Below are positions 20,651 through 33,574 of a stretch of DNA of 64,000 nt, in pieces; the stretch's first letter is position 1; every line of letters starts with the position of its first letter. The position numbers and the translations under genes were made by a program. The stretch is from Boswellia sacra (lineage: Eukaryota > Streptophyta > Magnoliopsida > Sapindales > Burseraceae). Below the pieces are notes generated by a model. That model made no database searches. It was not told the DNA's origin and was given only the letters and a program-made list of their open reading frames with translations. The stretch spans positions 1 through 64,000 of the forward strand of contig SNVD02013155.1 of the NCBI GenBank assembly GCA_013180625.2, in the 5' to 3' direction.

Positions 20651-23600
20651 AGGCTTGGACATAGTGTCATGATCACAAACGCTCTAGCGAGATGAAAGCC
20701 TCATTCACAAATGTACCTACCTTTTCTATTATTTTCTTTTAAAATTGAAAGGAGCATGTTTATGGGCTAGGTTTGCCTTATAGAAGAAAGGCTCCTACCA
20801 AGCTTTCCATTTATATGAAGGGTCAACAGTGCATAAATAAATAATAAGTAGATAGACACACATAATCTTCAACAAATAATTATCATTTACATTCTAGCAG
20901 TTTATCAAAATTGGCCTCTACTAGTGAGGCCTATATTTTATGCATAAAAAATAAAAATTTTATGGATTGTCTTAATGCACACAGAATACAAGGTATCTTT
21001 ATTTCTTTAAAACATTTAACCATAATGTTCAATCTCATTCTAGGCTTTTGAACTTTGTTATCATGAACTGTAATTGAGAAGTAGCTCCGCTACCCATATT
21101 TTTTGTTTAGATAACTCTTTTAGGTGTTGGGTTTGTTCTTCACAAGAGAAGCACCTATCTATCCCTTCTATTTGGCTAACTATTTCCAAGGTTGGATTTG
21201 CTCAATATAGGAAAAGCTTATACCCACCCTTTCTGTTAAATAATTGTTTCAATGGTTAGGTTTGCTCTGCACATGATAAGCACCTAACTTTCCTTTCAAT
21301 TCATGTAACAGATTCAAAAGTAAAGAAATGAATGGTCAGTAAACAAATGCACACACTTTTATGCAAAAAGTTTTGTCATTCCTCCTGTCCCATTAAGATT
21401 TGACTATTCCATGTGGTTTACAATTATAAACATACAAAAAGTTTCACATGCAACTTCTCACAGTCATAACATATGTAATTCCAATATCAAGCATAATATT
21501 TTTTGAAATAAATGGCACTCTAAGGTTTAGGAATTTGCTTATCGTCCGGTGTAACCTGGAGGTAAGATCCTTTGCCCAAGGCCTTTTCAATCCAATATGG
21601 CGCTTCCCATTATGCTCCCATTTTACTAGCATTGAGTTCTTTCCTATTCTCCTCCATAGCTCTCCTTAGCACCTATTTTGCTTTGCTAAAATTTTTTGAG
21701 TTTGATCTGGCTATTGTAGAACCTTCTTAAGGCTTATTAATAGGCAGTTAACCTTATTATGACTGCTTCCCATTTTTCCTCAACCAAATCCAGTTCTATT
21801 TGTATAGCTATGTTGTTTTCTAAGGAACTTCCCATGTCAATTTTGAGTATAGGCAATAAAGTCTCAATTGGGATCACTGTCTCCACACTGTAGCCTAAGA
21901 TAATAAGTGTACTGTCAAAAGACCCTCATGAGGCAACTGCATCCCCTCTAGAACTCCAGGTGGGCCCTATCCTCTGCCACCAACATGGCTGGTTTTGCTG
22001 CCAACAAACTCCTTCTAGCTTTAAAGACTTCAGTTGAAGGTCTAGCAGCTACTACCAGCTTTTATGGCAAGGGATTCTTAGTTGGCTTCACCTGGGGCCC
22101 TTGTTCTTTGGGCTTCTTGAATGTCCCATTTTGTCCATCGAATAGCTTTAGCTTGGCAGGGTAAAATTTGTTGGCTTTGGTACATTGTTTATGCTCTTTA
22201 GGAAGGTGTCTAGCTAATTTTCTAGGCTATAAGTGCTATTATGTTTGAAGGGTTGACTATGGTGAGGTTTTTCATCCTATTCTCCACTATATGATTAACT
22301 CCTACCATTACCATATTAAGCACTTCTGGTTTCAAGTCTAGATAAATTTCTTTTCTTTTTTTTTTTTTTTGGGTTAGGGGTTGTGTTTAGGCTATTGGTT
22401 GATGTTTAGGTTTGGGTTACCTCTACCTTTTTTCTGCTTCTTGGCTAGAGGTGGGAGTTGTCCTTTTTATGGCTAGTTGTACTTTTTGGTACTTCCTCAT
22501 CTTCTCTTTTCCCCTCACAACGTTTCTTCCTTCAATCTTTCTATGGACTTCCTTATTTTCCTTCCTAGCTTCCTCTAAATATTTCCTCATATTTGCTATT
22601 GGAAGGCCAATTACAACATGATTTGTAGCCGGCTGAGACATCCTCTCTCCCACATGAAGGTTGTGAGCAAAGAAAGTTCTCCTCCTGCCTTGAAGTATTG
22701 TGTGTTGAGACCACCATGTTTATTACACGGCTAAGAAAGAAATATGGCTTTTTGTCTTGAAACACTACTGAGTTGCTTCAATCGTTTCCCACAGACAACG
22801 CTAGCTGTAAATGCAAAAAATCGTAGCTCTAGTTGGACTGAAATACATGTCCAATCTCAGCTCTTTGATTAATACAACAGCCCACAAAAATTCCTCAATA
22901 GCTTTTCTGCATAGAGCTTCAACAGACCAAGGAAGGGGGTGGCTACTTGCAAAGACACTCTGACTCTAAAGTCAAGTCCCAAATATATGATAATGTGCTA
23001 AATTTGAAAATAAGTGGAGAATAAGCAATAAACTGAAAAAGATTTATAAAGATTTGGGAGAGCTCTTAGAGCTAGTGGCTGGGTATTTTCTACACTGTTT
23101 TTGGTGTATGAAGCCTTCTTTTCATCCTTATCTTCTCAACATAAATAATCTCCCATCCTTCCTCCTCCCCAAGCCAATCTCGAGCTCCCCCCTTACCGTT
23201 GACGTCTTCTATATTTGGATAGCTTCCAACAACTTCTCTTTTCATTTTTAGCCCTTAACCACCTGCATGAGCGTGTACCAAGTTGTTTTCTCTCATTACC
23301 AACCTCTATTGTTCTCTCCTATCCATTGTATACAACCATTCACCATCTTTTTTTTCGGTCCCTATTGTTTCTACTGTGAAAAACTCATTACCCTTCCTAT
23401 TTCCAATTCCCTCGTTTGCCCCCTAGTTTCTCTTGTTCTTTTCCTTTTGGAATTTGAATTTCTGGCTACCTCTCTCTTTTAACTTGAAGTCCAAATACTT
23501 CCTTTAATATTTGTAGGTTCTATCCCTGTTTTATTGAATCTCTTATGCAATTTGTCTTTTCCTTCAATAAATAAGACAAGTAAATGGGATAGTGGGCTGA

Positions 23601-25112
23601 AATTAGGGTTTGTTTCATTTTAATCCAATTGGGCCCTCATAAACATATGTATTTTGCCGTTTTGGGGCTTGGTCCCTAGTGACAATTTTACTCCCTTTCA
23701 CAATGAAACTTTTTTCCCCAGCCTGATCAATTTGAGGTACTTACGTATTTCCCCTTCATCTCAATTGACATTCTTAATTTATTTTCTCTACATTTGTGAC
23801 AGTAATTGCTCGATTGCAAGTGAGCTCCAATCCATTTAGGGTTTTGCTAACGACATAAATTTTGAATGATGTTGGCAATTATTGTTGTTCCAACTAATAT
23901 AGTTACATAATCAAAGCAAACTGGATAAAAGATAGTGTGGACCTGTAACCTTAAGACCCTCAATTGAACTAAGAACAAAATTCTTGCATCATCACGTAGA
24001 TAAGGTTATTGGAAGTTCTGTGTGCACTATTGCTCGAAATTTCGAATTCAAACAAATTTTGGAAAAATAGAAAATCATTTCATTCTTTGCTAAAATGGTT
24101 TCGAATTCAACCAAATTTTGAAAAAATAGATATATATTCATTTCATTCATTTCTCAAAATGGTTAGTTGTTGTTATCTGTAGTGTCATACTGCAATTTTT
24201 TTTTTGTAATTTTCAATCTGTGTCAAGTTATTATATTGTTGAGATTTATCACTAAATATATATCACTTCCTAATATTTTCCAATTAATAATATTCACAAC
24301 TTATTTATATTCAACACATTATCAATGTTTATCAAGTTCATTACAATTTTCTTAGTTTTAGCATCTTTCAGGTTAATTACCAATAATTATCACATTTTCA
24401 TATTTGTCAAGTTCTTATATTACGTTTATGATATCAATTACTACATCAGTTTGTGTCTTTTCTCTCTAAAACAATCTTTTGACTGGACACGTTTATTTCT
24501 GTCCAAATTAGCTATAATATTTTAGAAGAAGTCTTTCCTCTTTATCTGGTCCATTAAAGATAGAATATAGAGGAAATGTGCAAGAAGAAGAAGAAGAAGA
24601 TAACTTCGTAACTCTATTAATTAATTTTGATTTGTTAATAATTTTAACAAAATAATAATTATAATCTTCTCAAATTGTATCCCAAATGGCAAATGATATG
24701 TATTTAATATAGACTTGTCAAGTGCACTGTATGATGCAATGAGTGATATGGTATGAATTCTGTGATGTTACAGTTTAATAATAATTTTATGTCATATCAT
24801 TTAAGATGTATAATTTTGAAATCAGAACTTTTTAGGATATGAATAACTACTATTGACAAAAATGTCTGAAATGTTGAATAATTTTAAAAGAAATTAATAA
24901 CAGTTTTTTAGTCTTCGCATTTGAACTCTATTCAACAATGCACGACGCTTCATCTAATTAGATATTGACTTGTCTCAGTCGACAAAGTAAATGAATTATT
25001 AATTAGACTAGCTGATGGCCTACACAAATAAAGGTCAAGAAGGTCGAGATTATGCTCGAAGATGGATTAATCTTTCCGAAACTTAAAAATCAATTTATCA
25101 TTTATCATCAGT
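20651..25112. other. Intergenic DNA with decayed repeats, no supported gene
   Basis: No ORF here has a recognisable domain. Visible structure includes three degenerate copies of a 64-68-bp unit (GGTTGGGTTTGCTC..AAGCACCTA) from 21122 to 21315 and a T-run at 22359-22371. A direct duplication of about 65 bp (TTTCGAATTCAA..AAAATGG) lies at 24045-24163. On the minus strand 22200-21950 has a long open stretch with one stop containing KLFDGQNGTFKKPKEQGP, of unknown family. The ORFs between 22412 and 23840 look like chance frames in AT-rich DNA. Confidence 0.6.
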
Positions 25113-27277
25113 CTACTCGTCAGCATGACGAAATTGCAAGAGAGGTGTCCCTGGGGAAGGAACAGATGGAACTGAATCGATGAGAAAGGATTTTAAGTGC
25201 CTTAGAAAGTCCTTAGGTTTCTCTAGGTTAACAGCATGCCCTGCATTGCGAATGGTTACTAGCCGAGCAGTTTCTCCAATGTGTCTATGCAAAAGAAATT
25301 TGGAACACACAAACGGTTAAGAAGAGGTATTTGACTTTAAAAGTTGTTCTAAAGATATATATTTTTGGAACAATTATGTAATTTAATGTACCTCAGCAAT
25401 CTATGTCCTAGTTCCAAAGGGAAGATCTGATCTTGCTCTCCCCATATTATTAGCGTGGGCTGTTTACAAAGAAAACCAAATTAAGAAGAAGAATATAGCG
25501 TAACAAAGATTGATAAAACCAAAACAAATTAATATTCATTTATTCGTAACATCGAGCCTCATAAACCTCAATAGGTTTTACCAGTAGGCTAAATAATAAT
25601 ACTTGTTAATTAATTTTAAATAATACAGAGGGGTTTCGAAAGCTCTGATACCATATTAAGTTTATCACTTTTTAATAAGCTTAAGTTTATAAATGTGGGT
25701 AATATTAGTATTTTCATTCTCTCATACGCTTGTAGTTTAGGATTAAAATCTAATCTTTTGCTATATATACATTTTTTTCCCTAAAAATGCATCAAGATTA
25801 AGATTAGCTATAGTAGTTAGGGAATCAAAGTACTGTAATTTTAGGTAAAAGATTATTCAGTAAATAAAAAGAGTTATACTTGCTATTTTAGGTTGTACAA
25901 ATTTAGTTATACAAGTCGATTGTATACCTATTATTACTTGAATAAATTAATAAATAAAACTAAACTCAAAAAAGGGAAAGGAAGAAAAAACCTTTGTGAT
26001 CTTTGGAAGATTAGAAAGTTTTCGATCTTTGAGTATGGCTTGGATCAATTCTCTTTTTTGTTCAACAAAATCTGTGCACATCACCTGTGAAAGTAAAAAG
26101 ATTATCTACTAAATTATCTTAATTTTATTTTTTTTAGTTAAAAAAAAAGAGAAATGAATTTGTTTTCCATTTACAAAGAGTCATGCCTTTCAAATCAAGA
26201 AAGACTAATAAATAATAAAATTCCAGTGGTTTAGCAGTTTCCTATATATTTGCATGAACCAATAAATATAATATATATCATTATATTTTGTCCCCGGTCA
26301 GCTTTAACAGCTAGTTTTGGAGCTTCCAGCTGACAATTTCTATCATGGATTTGATTCATTTTCCAAATATCTTAAGCTCACTACAAGAAAAATGAGATGC
26401 AACAAGAAGACTTCATGTTGCAGTATATTGGAAGTTAACAACTTGCATCTAGAGTACGTTGCCTATTGTTAAGGACTAAGATCCTCTCCTAATTTAAGCT
26501 TTACCTAAGGCAAATGCAAACATATAATTGTTAGTTAATACAAAATGCGTGAGAGATAAGAGAAAATGTAATAGATCTTAACCACTCATAATTAATAAAA
26601 TCTACGTAGTACAAGATCTGCAAAAGCTCAGGTAAAGTTAAAATCGAAAAACGATCCTATTCCTGTTAAGAGATACAATTGGAAGATCTGGCACAGGCAT
26701 GCTAAAAGTGTCAAAATTTCAACAAGAAGTCGCTAACCTGTAGCTAAAAGAATGAATGTCATGCCTGTCCATACATCAGCATTTTTGCTTGTCGTATTGG
26801 AGTTGAAAATGATATTTTCTTTTCAATCACAATGCTAGCATTTACTCGTTGTACATAGCTTCTAATAACAATGTGAGAAGACCAACTACACAATTCAAGT
26901 TAAAGTGATTGATGGAAAGAAAAATGCAATAATTAATTTCTCAATGATGTGGATGCAAAAGCTAGCCTTGATTATGTGACCATGTAAACAGAATACGGTG
27001 TTTCTTAGAACTGCCAAGCGAGCTAGGCCTTAGATTTCACTTTTTCTTAAATAGGCTTAATTCACCCCCTAAAAGATTTTAATAAATTTGTTTTATCTTC
27101 AACAATTACCAGTATTGTTAAAATTCCATTTAATGCCTAAAACTAAGAGACTAGTAGCTAACAAGATGTGGTACCTATATCAAACATCATTTTGCATGGA
27201 ATTTCATTCAATATTTGTATATATGCTAGCTCCCAGCCTCCTAAGCTTTTCCCAAAGCAAAACCTAAGAGATACTAC

Positions 27278-27357
<80 letters not shown>

Positions 27358-28071
27358 GTGTGTGTGTGTGTGTGTCGCGCGTTCAAATCCCACATGTGAC
27401 AAGAACAATTAACAGGGCTTAAACGAAAAGCAAAGGAGAGAACTCACCTCAATGAAATCGGCCAGGAGACAAGATGGCACCCTCCAAGTAGCCTTCACAA
27501 ACGAAAACCGCATCAATTGCTTCAATTTCTCCGGTGTCTGTGGCAACAAAATGCTTGAAGCCTCTTCCAAATTGGAAACCTTAAAAAGACCATTCTCCAT
27601 ATCTTTTTCCTCCAAGCAAACCCCAGTACAGCACAGCACCAACCTTTCTAGGGCCTCAGGAAACTGGACTGCCATGCTATACCCTACAAACCCACCATAG
27701 CTAATCCCAACCAGGCTCATTCTACGCACATTAAACCTCTCCATCATCTTCATGAGACAACAAGCCTGGAAGGCCTCCGACCGCTCCGGCCTGGCCGTGT
27801 GGGAATCTCCAAAGAAAACAAGGTCGGGCACGAAGACATTGAAGCGGGCAGTGAAGTGGCGGATATGATCACCATATTGCCACATTGCATTGGCTCCGAA
27901 ACCATGAATGAGAAGCAGATTAGGTTTGGATGGTGTTATTGTTTTAGGGGCCCAACAGTGCATGGTTGTGCCATCGCCAAGGTCTATTAAGACTGAGCGA
28001 AGGCTAGCGTATGAAAAGGAGTAACGATAAAACCAATCCCTTGATGCGGTGAAGCTGAAGCATTTGGACAT
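25113..28071 (-). CDS. Alpha/beta-hydrolase family protein, four exons, 318 aa
   Basis: Exons are 28071-27448, 26084-25992, 25459-25392 and 25284-25113. All three introns have GT..AG ends and the exons sum to 957 bp without a stop. Residues 56-59 are HGFG, the oxyanion-hole motif. G-I-S-Y-G at 122-126 is the nucleophile elbow with Ser124. Asp249 in GEQDQIFP and His278 in NAGHAVNLEKP complete the triad. The N-terminus MSKCFSF and the EEKDMENG..ILLPQTPEKL segment in the lid are typical of a plant subfamily of about 310-320 residues. These proteins are annotated as hydrolases related to epoxide hydrolases or lipases; the substrate is not known from sequence. No signal peptide is seen, so it is probably cytosolic. 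An upstream in-frame Met at 28155 exists, but the family start is the one chosen. Intron 1 (1363 bp) holds a compound microsatellite. Nothing visible disrupts it. Confidence 0.92.
27281..27375. repeat. Compound microsatellite (TC)n(TA)n(TG)n in hydrolase intron 1
   Basis: About 22 TC units, 15 TA units and 9 TG units follow each other with almost no interruption. The tract lies within intron 1, about 70 bp downstream of the exon 1 donor in the sense direction. It is expected to be polymorphic in length. Confidence 0.95.
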
Positions 28072-31000
28072 CTTGAGATGAAATGAAACAAATAATGACC
28101 AAGTATCTACCAAAAGTTTTAATATATTAAAATTTTCATCAATTTGTGGGAACATTTTATTTGAGTAGAATCTTGGCTAATTGCCATGGAGGTTTAGTGG
28201 TTTTAATGGTTAGAATTATTCGAAACCAAGTGCAGTTTTTGATGTCACAATTACAGGAAGAAAGTCTGGATTGATGAAACTCCATTATTAGTTCTTAGGA
28301 AACAGCTCGAGTGATAACGGACAATCAAAAACCAAAACTTACGTAGGTTGCCCAAAAAAAGAGGGCTATTGATGGAAGAAATTTTTCACTCTAATCTATA
28401 CTAATTAAAAACTTAGAAAGCATAAACTTCTCACTTTGTCCACCCGCAAATATTTTACCGTATTTATTTATTGTAACCATAGTAAATTAAAAAAAACAAA
28501 AAAGCTATCTTTCCTTACTAATAATGAACTTCTTTTTTTTTTTTCCCTTCCTAAGATTAATGTTACATTTTTAAAACCCTTTAGTAAGTACATCTATTAC
28601 TCAAAATTTATAATAATTAATATTTTAATCTAAGATTAAATAAATTTAAGGGAACCTTTATAGTTAATACTAAATTGATTAAATCAATATTTTTAATATG
28701 TAAAATACTACAAGAACATAGTATTTCCATTAAAATTTGATACACAATCATTGTTTTGGAATGTTTATTAATAATTTAAATGATATGAATATTTTCTTTA
28801 TAGATATTCTTATAGTAATTTTCTGTTAAATATAATTTAATTAGTGTACACCTGATTTTGTATCAGTTTTACAAATTTAATTTCAAAATTATTGTATTTC
28901 AATCGATGGATAAAAATGGAATTATTGAATTTTGAAAATAGTGATCATACTTAAGGAAGAGGTGTGTAAAGAATATTTTTGGGGTTCGTAGGAAAAACGA
29001 AGGATTTTAGCTTTTAGTTATTGGCGGCAGGCGCATATGTATATACTCTACCTAACTTTTAGCTAAGATGCAAAAATTTTGCAGTTGATAACAAAGGGCC
29101 TTCTCTTCGCTCCACCACACAGCTCTCTTGTTATAGAGATTTTGCATGCAGTTGATTCACAGCTTGTCGTCAGCTAGCCCTGCCTTCCATCTTTATATTC
29201 TACCCTATATTCATGAATCAGTATAATTCTCTCTTATGAAATTTTCCAGTAAAAAAATATTATTAATTAGGAAAGCTCTCAAGTATTTCCTCCGCAAATA
29301 ACATTGAAAGAAAAATAAGAAATAATTTTGGGACATAATAAATGACTGCAACAAGTTACAAGATCTATAACGTCAAATAAATGTGGTGGTATAATATACC
29401 TAGGACTAGAAGTGGTAGAACAAGGATTTGATAGTTGGGAAGGCCAATGGTGAGAAATAAATATTAAAGAGGGATGTTAAAGAAAAACTATAATTGGAGT
29501 AGGGCCAAACCACCAAAATATAGATATTTAAATCTTTGATTTAAATATTTTTCCACATTGTCTTTTAAATTTCTAATTTATCATTGACGACAATTGTTTA
29601 GATGAGGTATATACTATTATCCATCGCCTACGAACGTCAGTTGTACAAACCTTATATACAAATAAACAATTAATATCTGTCGTCGGATGTCTTATCTATG
29701 AAAATTAAAAAAAAAAAAAATCATGAGCTCCCATGCCTATATATGGTTTTCATGTCTATGAATATACTTCTCGTTGGTTGTCTTATCTATGATTAAGGAC
29801 ACATCACACACGCCATCCCATGAGAAGTTTAGGACGAGATGGATTTACCCAAAGTTACCCCATTTACGATTAGTTGGGGTTTAGGCAGCCATGATTTTGA
29901 TTTATTTATTCAAATTGAATTATTTAAATGTGCTAATTTAGCTTAGAAAAATAATAGTCATATCATATTTATAATTTTTAATTTAACTAACATTTAATTA
30001 AATAAAGAAATAAATTTAAGGATGGATTTGTTAGGTAAAATTTGTTGTTTTTTGAAATAAAATTTGATTTAAATTGATGTTTATTTCTTTTATTATTTAT
30101 TCCATTGTTTTAATATATTTTAAAATAAATTTAATAATTACAGATAATTATATTTATATTAAATTTAATTTATAATTAAACAAGAATTTAAAAAAAAAAA
30201 TCTGTTCAATGTGTCCAACGATGTGGGATATCAATATTCGTACATATAAGACATTAATTTAAAGCACAATAAATAGATAAAAACATGGTGACAATATATT
30301 TTTAATTTAAAAGCTAATAAAAATTTTATATAAATAAATTAATCAGAGTTTTATAGATTATCTTTCGCACCATCTAAATTATTTTGTGGAAATTTATTTA
30401 AGATTATTGTGGGATTCAGTGGTATACCGAGAATTTTTATTGGGCAGGCTAAAAATTTTCACCGTTGCTTAGTCTATGATTAAGTTTTATTTTGAAAACG
30501 TGTACACATGCATGCATGAAATGTGTAAGGTGAGATTTAGTTGATTACTTTTTATAACAAATTAATAGAAAAATAAAGACATAGAAGAAAATGTTCTTTT
30601 AAATGTGTTATAAGATTTATAATTGAATTTTTTTTTAAATTTAAAAATTAAGATTTATAATTTTTTTTTAATTTTCTTATGTAACTTTAATGTTTTTCTC
30701 ATAAGCCATCCCTTGGCTCTGGCGTTTAGTGATATATATAATAATTCTTTTTTAATAAGGATTGATCGAAAATAGAAACTCCTATTTTAATAAACTTAAT
30801 TAAAAGGAGGATTGATAATTGTTTTTGGTAACTCTGAGGAGTAAAATTTAGAAAGTATAATATGATATGGTAAAATGATCTATCAAAGAAAATATTGTAC
30901 AAATTTGAAAGTAAAATTGGTATCTAAATTTCTTTTTAGAAAATTTTGAGGTGGATTACTTCAACAAAAGTAGAGCCATTCTTTTTGTTCTCCTAAAGTT

Positions 31001-31552
31001 GAAATGCTTAATTTCATAATTATATAAGATCTTCGACAGGATCATACACAAACACGAAAATAGACCATAAGGTAGGCATAGTTACACATTTAATAATGCA
31101 ATAACGCAGATCAAATTATACTCATAAACAACATCTTAAGTAAATGGTTATATTGTGTTTTGCATGCCAAAACAAAACAACTTTGAGAAATTGGAAAGAA
31201 TCAAGGGAAAATAAGAAAAAAATTACAGTGAAAATAGATTAATCCTAAGTAAACTTCAACTAAATACGAAAAGAATCAAGCAAAGCTAATGGAAGGCTGC
31301 AGATAGAAAGACCTGCATTTTTAAGAAAATGGCGCCAGTAGCGTCTCATAAATTATACATGTAGTGAACTAGCCTTATTCCAACTTGTATACGAAGAATG
31401 ACAAGCCTCAATCTTCTTTCGAACTCTGCACATCCTGAAATTGTAATTTGTACAGATAAGTTGCATATTGGAGTCAAGAAAAAGGTTTAATTAATTCAAT
31501 ATATCAATAAGACAATATTATAAATGCAATATGACACATATGTTTAATAAGA
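28072..31552. other. AT-rich intergenic region, no supported gene
   Basis: 3.5 kb upstream of the hydrolase start. It includes long A/T stretches around 29700, 30190 and 30640. The hydrolase promoter should lie just above 28071, but no convincing TATA box could be singled out. No protein similarity was found in any frame. Confidence 0.6.
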
Positions 31553-32596
31553 TTACTTCCGAAAGAGAGCTGGGCGGCATCCAGTTCCAGACACTATAGT
31601 CCCAAAGTAGTCTCTACCAAAAAGAACCAAAATGAATATGGCAATTTTCAAATACCAGCGTAATTACTTCATCTAACCTATTACATGTATGATTATGCAA
31701 AGACTACCAAATTAGCTACTACTACAAGGAAGATGCATTAACAATTTTGGTGAATGATTACATACCATTTTTTGTATAATTGTTGTATGGTGGAATTCGG
31801 GTTGCCTTCCCAACGGCCCTCACCATCGTCCTCAGAGTTGTAGTCTTCGTAGCTTTGGAGTGCTTGAAACTCCTTGAGAGAAAAACTCCATCTTTGGGCA
31901 TTGTCTCACAATCACTTGTTCCATGGATGGAAGTTCGAGAGAACAACTTCCCATGTAAAAACTTCTAAGGTTTTGTAAATCATGAAGTGTCAAATATTGC
32001 ATTTGGCTAAAAACAATCATGTCATTTACCTGATCTCCTACATGTTCTATGATTTCTTCAATCATGTCGCACCCAATTATATTAATTTTTTGAAGTTTTA
32101 TCAAGGTTTTGGCTGTTGCGAATGTCATACAACTTTTCAAATTACAACACCGCCATATTTCCAAACTTTACTGGATTTTGATATGACACAGAGGACAGCA
32201 CCAAATTGTGTAATTTGCTGCATCCCCATATTTTTAGAGTCATTAGATTTTGGAAAGCCTTGCTAGGTTGGGAATTTCCCCTCCACAAATGCAACAACTC
32301 AGGGAGTCCATGCAACCTTTACTATCTCAATTTACTAAGTGCCTCTGCATGTCTTTCCTCACAACCAACTCCGTCACATAAGAATAATTCCTTGAAAAAA
32401 GCATTAAAAACATCGAGCTTCTCAAGATTGCCGGATATGTGACAGAAAGTAGTTGGAAAAATAACAGATTCCTCAGACAAATTTTCCAATCCAAGGACTT
32501 TTAATTGCCTATGTGCTCTAGAACTTCCCCAAGAAAGATCTTTGCGGATTCATATTCCCCACACAACCACAATTCTATCAGGGCAGGGAATGCAAC
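31553..32596 (-). pseudogene. CC-NBS-LRR resistance-gene LRR exon remnant (At4g27190-like)
   Basis: Intracellular immune receptors of this class end in irregular leucine-rich repeats. The minus strand from 32596 shows FPALIELWLCGEY, then a CHISGNLEKLDVFNAFFKEL block, then WRCCNLKSCMTFATAKTLIK, then VFSQMQYLTLHDLQNLRSFY and RQCPKMEFFSQGVSSTPKLR. That is the order seen near the C-terminus of At4g27190-like proteins. A splice acceptor (TTTTTTCCAG) precedes 32596 and a donor (GTATGT) follows 31766. A short final exon ending TAA at 31553-31555 is possible. Internal stops and frameshifts occur near 32330, 32490 and 31833. The NB-ARC and coiled-coil exons are not in the window, so this is an orphan, decayed fragment. 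Confidence 0.8.
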
Positions 32597-33569
32597 CTGG
32601 AAAAAATTGACCACCGTATTAGAAAAATAATGTGATCACTCCTCAACTTCGTGCCATATGGGGTCTTCATCATTAGTTTGTTTTCTTGGACTTTATTTTG
32701 CTAGATTGGGCTAATACGCCCTTTTGTTTTTATTGTTTGGGTGATCTTGGCTATGTTGTGGTTGGTTTTGGGCCTATGCGCAATCGTTTTGTCTGGGGCC
32801 TTTGGCTTTATATTCTGTTTATTCGTTTGAAGCTTTTGGGCTTTGTTATTTCCTTTTGGACTTGTGAGTACTAAATACTCTTCTTGGGGTATGCCCCTCG
32901 TATATTGTACTATCTTTTTTCTTTTTATGTGAATAGTAATTTTTTCAAAAAAAATTTAGAAAAATAGTTCTTCGAGTTTAAGTTAATAAATCATTAAAAA
33001 AACACCCTTAACATGGGGATAAATTATATTCTTATGCTCCATGCAATTATATTTTTCTTGACAATTTCAAGAATGATATTTTGGTTGTATATTTAGAGTC
33101 ACCAAGTCACCATGAAAAAATTTGAAAATGTTACATACTTTCTTAATTAATTATTCAACAGAACTAGGTCATTATAACATGGAAAACTCTAAAACTATAT
33201 ACTCTCTCATAATTAATATATTAACCAATCAACTTATAAAACTATATCATAACTGAAGACCGATATATAGACATATAAGAATTATGAATTTATTATGGAG
33301 GTTGTCTAAGTGGCCTACGTATAACATGTATAGTGAGTACCATATTTGAGAGTTGGAATCTTTTCTTGAATATATGATGAGTCTTAATTCTTTCAATGAA
33401 AGCAAATTAAAGATCATAAGCTCACAGGATCCAAATATATCGATATCTATATAATTCTGCAAGAGCTAAGTGAGATATTTCATATTGATTAACAATTTTA
33501 TAACAGTTGTGTTTTAACTTATTACATAATAATTATCTTAATCTCATTAAATTGTTGAATTCATTCTTC
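32597..33569. other. Intergenic DNA, no supported gene
   Basis: Follows the LRR acceptor site and runs up to the element B target site. 32660-32880 has GGGC/TTTGGGC phrases that recur without a coding frame. No upstream exon of the resistance gene was found. Confidence 0.6.
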
Positions 33570-33574
33570 CAATC
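33570..33574. other. Target-site duplication of element B, left (CAATC)
   Basis: CAATC lies next to the LTR, against TAATC at 42874-42878. The two agree at four of five bases, consistent with one transition after insertion. Confidence 0.7.

Noticed and set aside
26379..26395. CACTACAAGAAAAA in hydrolase intron 1, like a CACTA transposon terminus
   Set aside because: No matching inverted end or 3-bp duplication is found in the intron. It may be a truncated end or chance.
31780..32442. Plus-strand ORFs opposite the LRR exon
   Set aside because: The minus strand carries the LRR motifs and splice sites; the plus frames are shadows.
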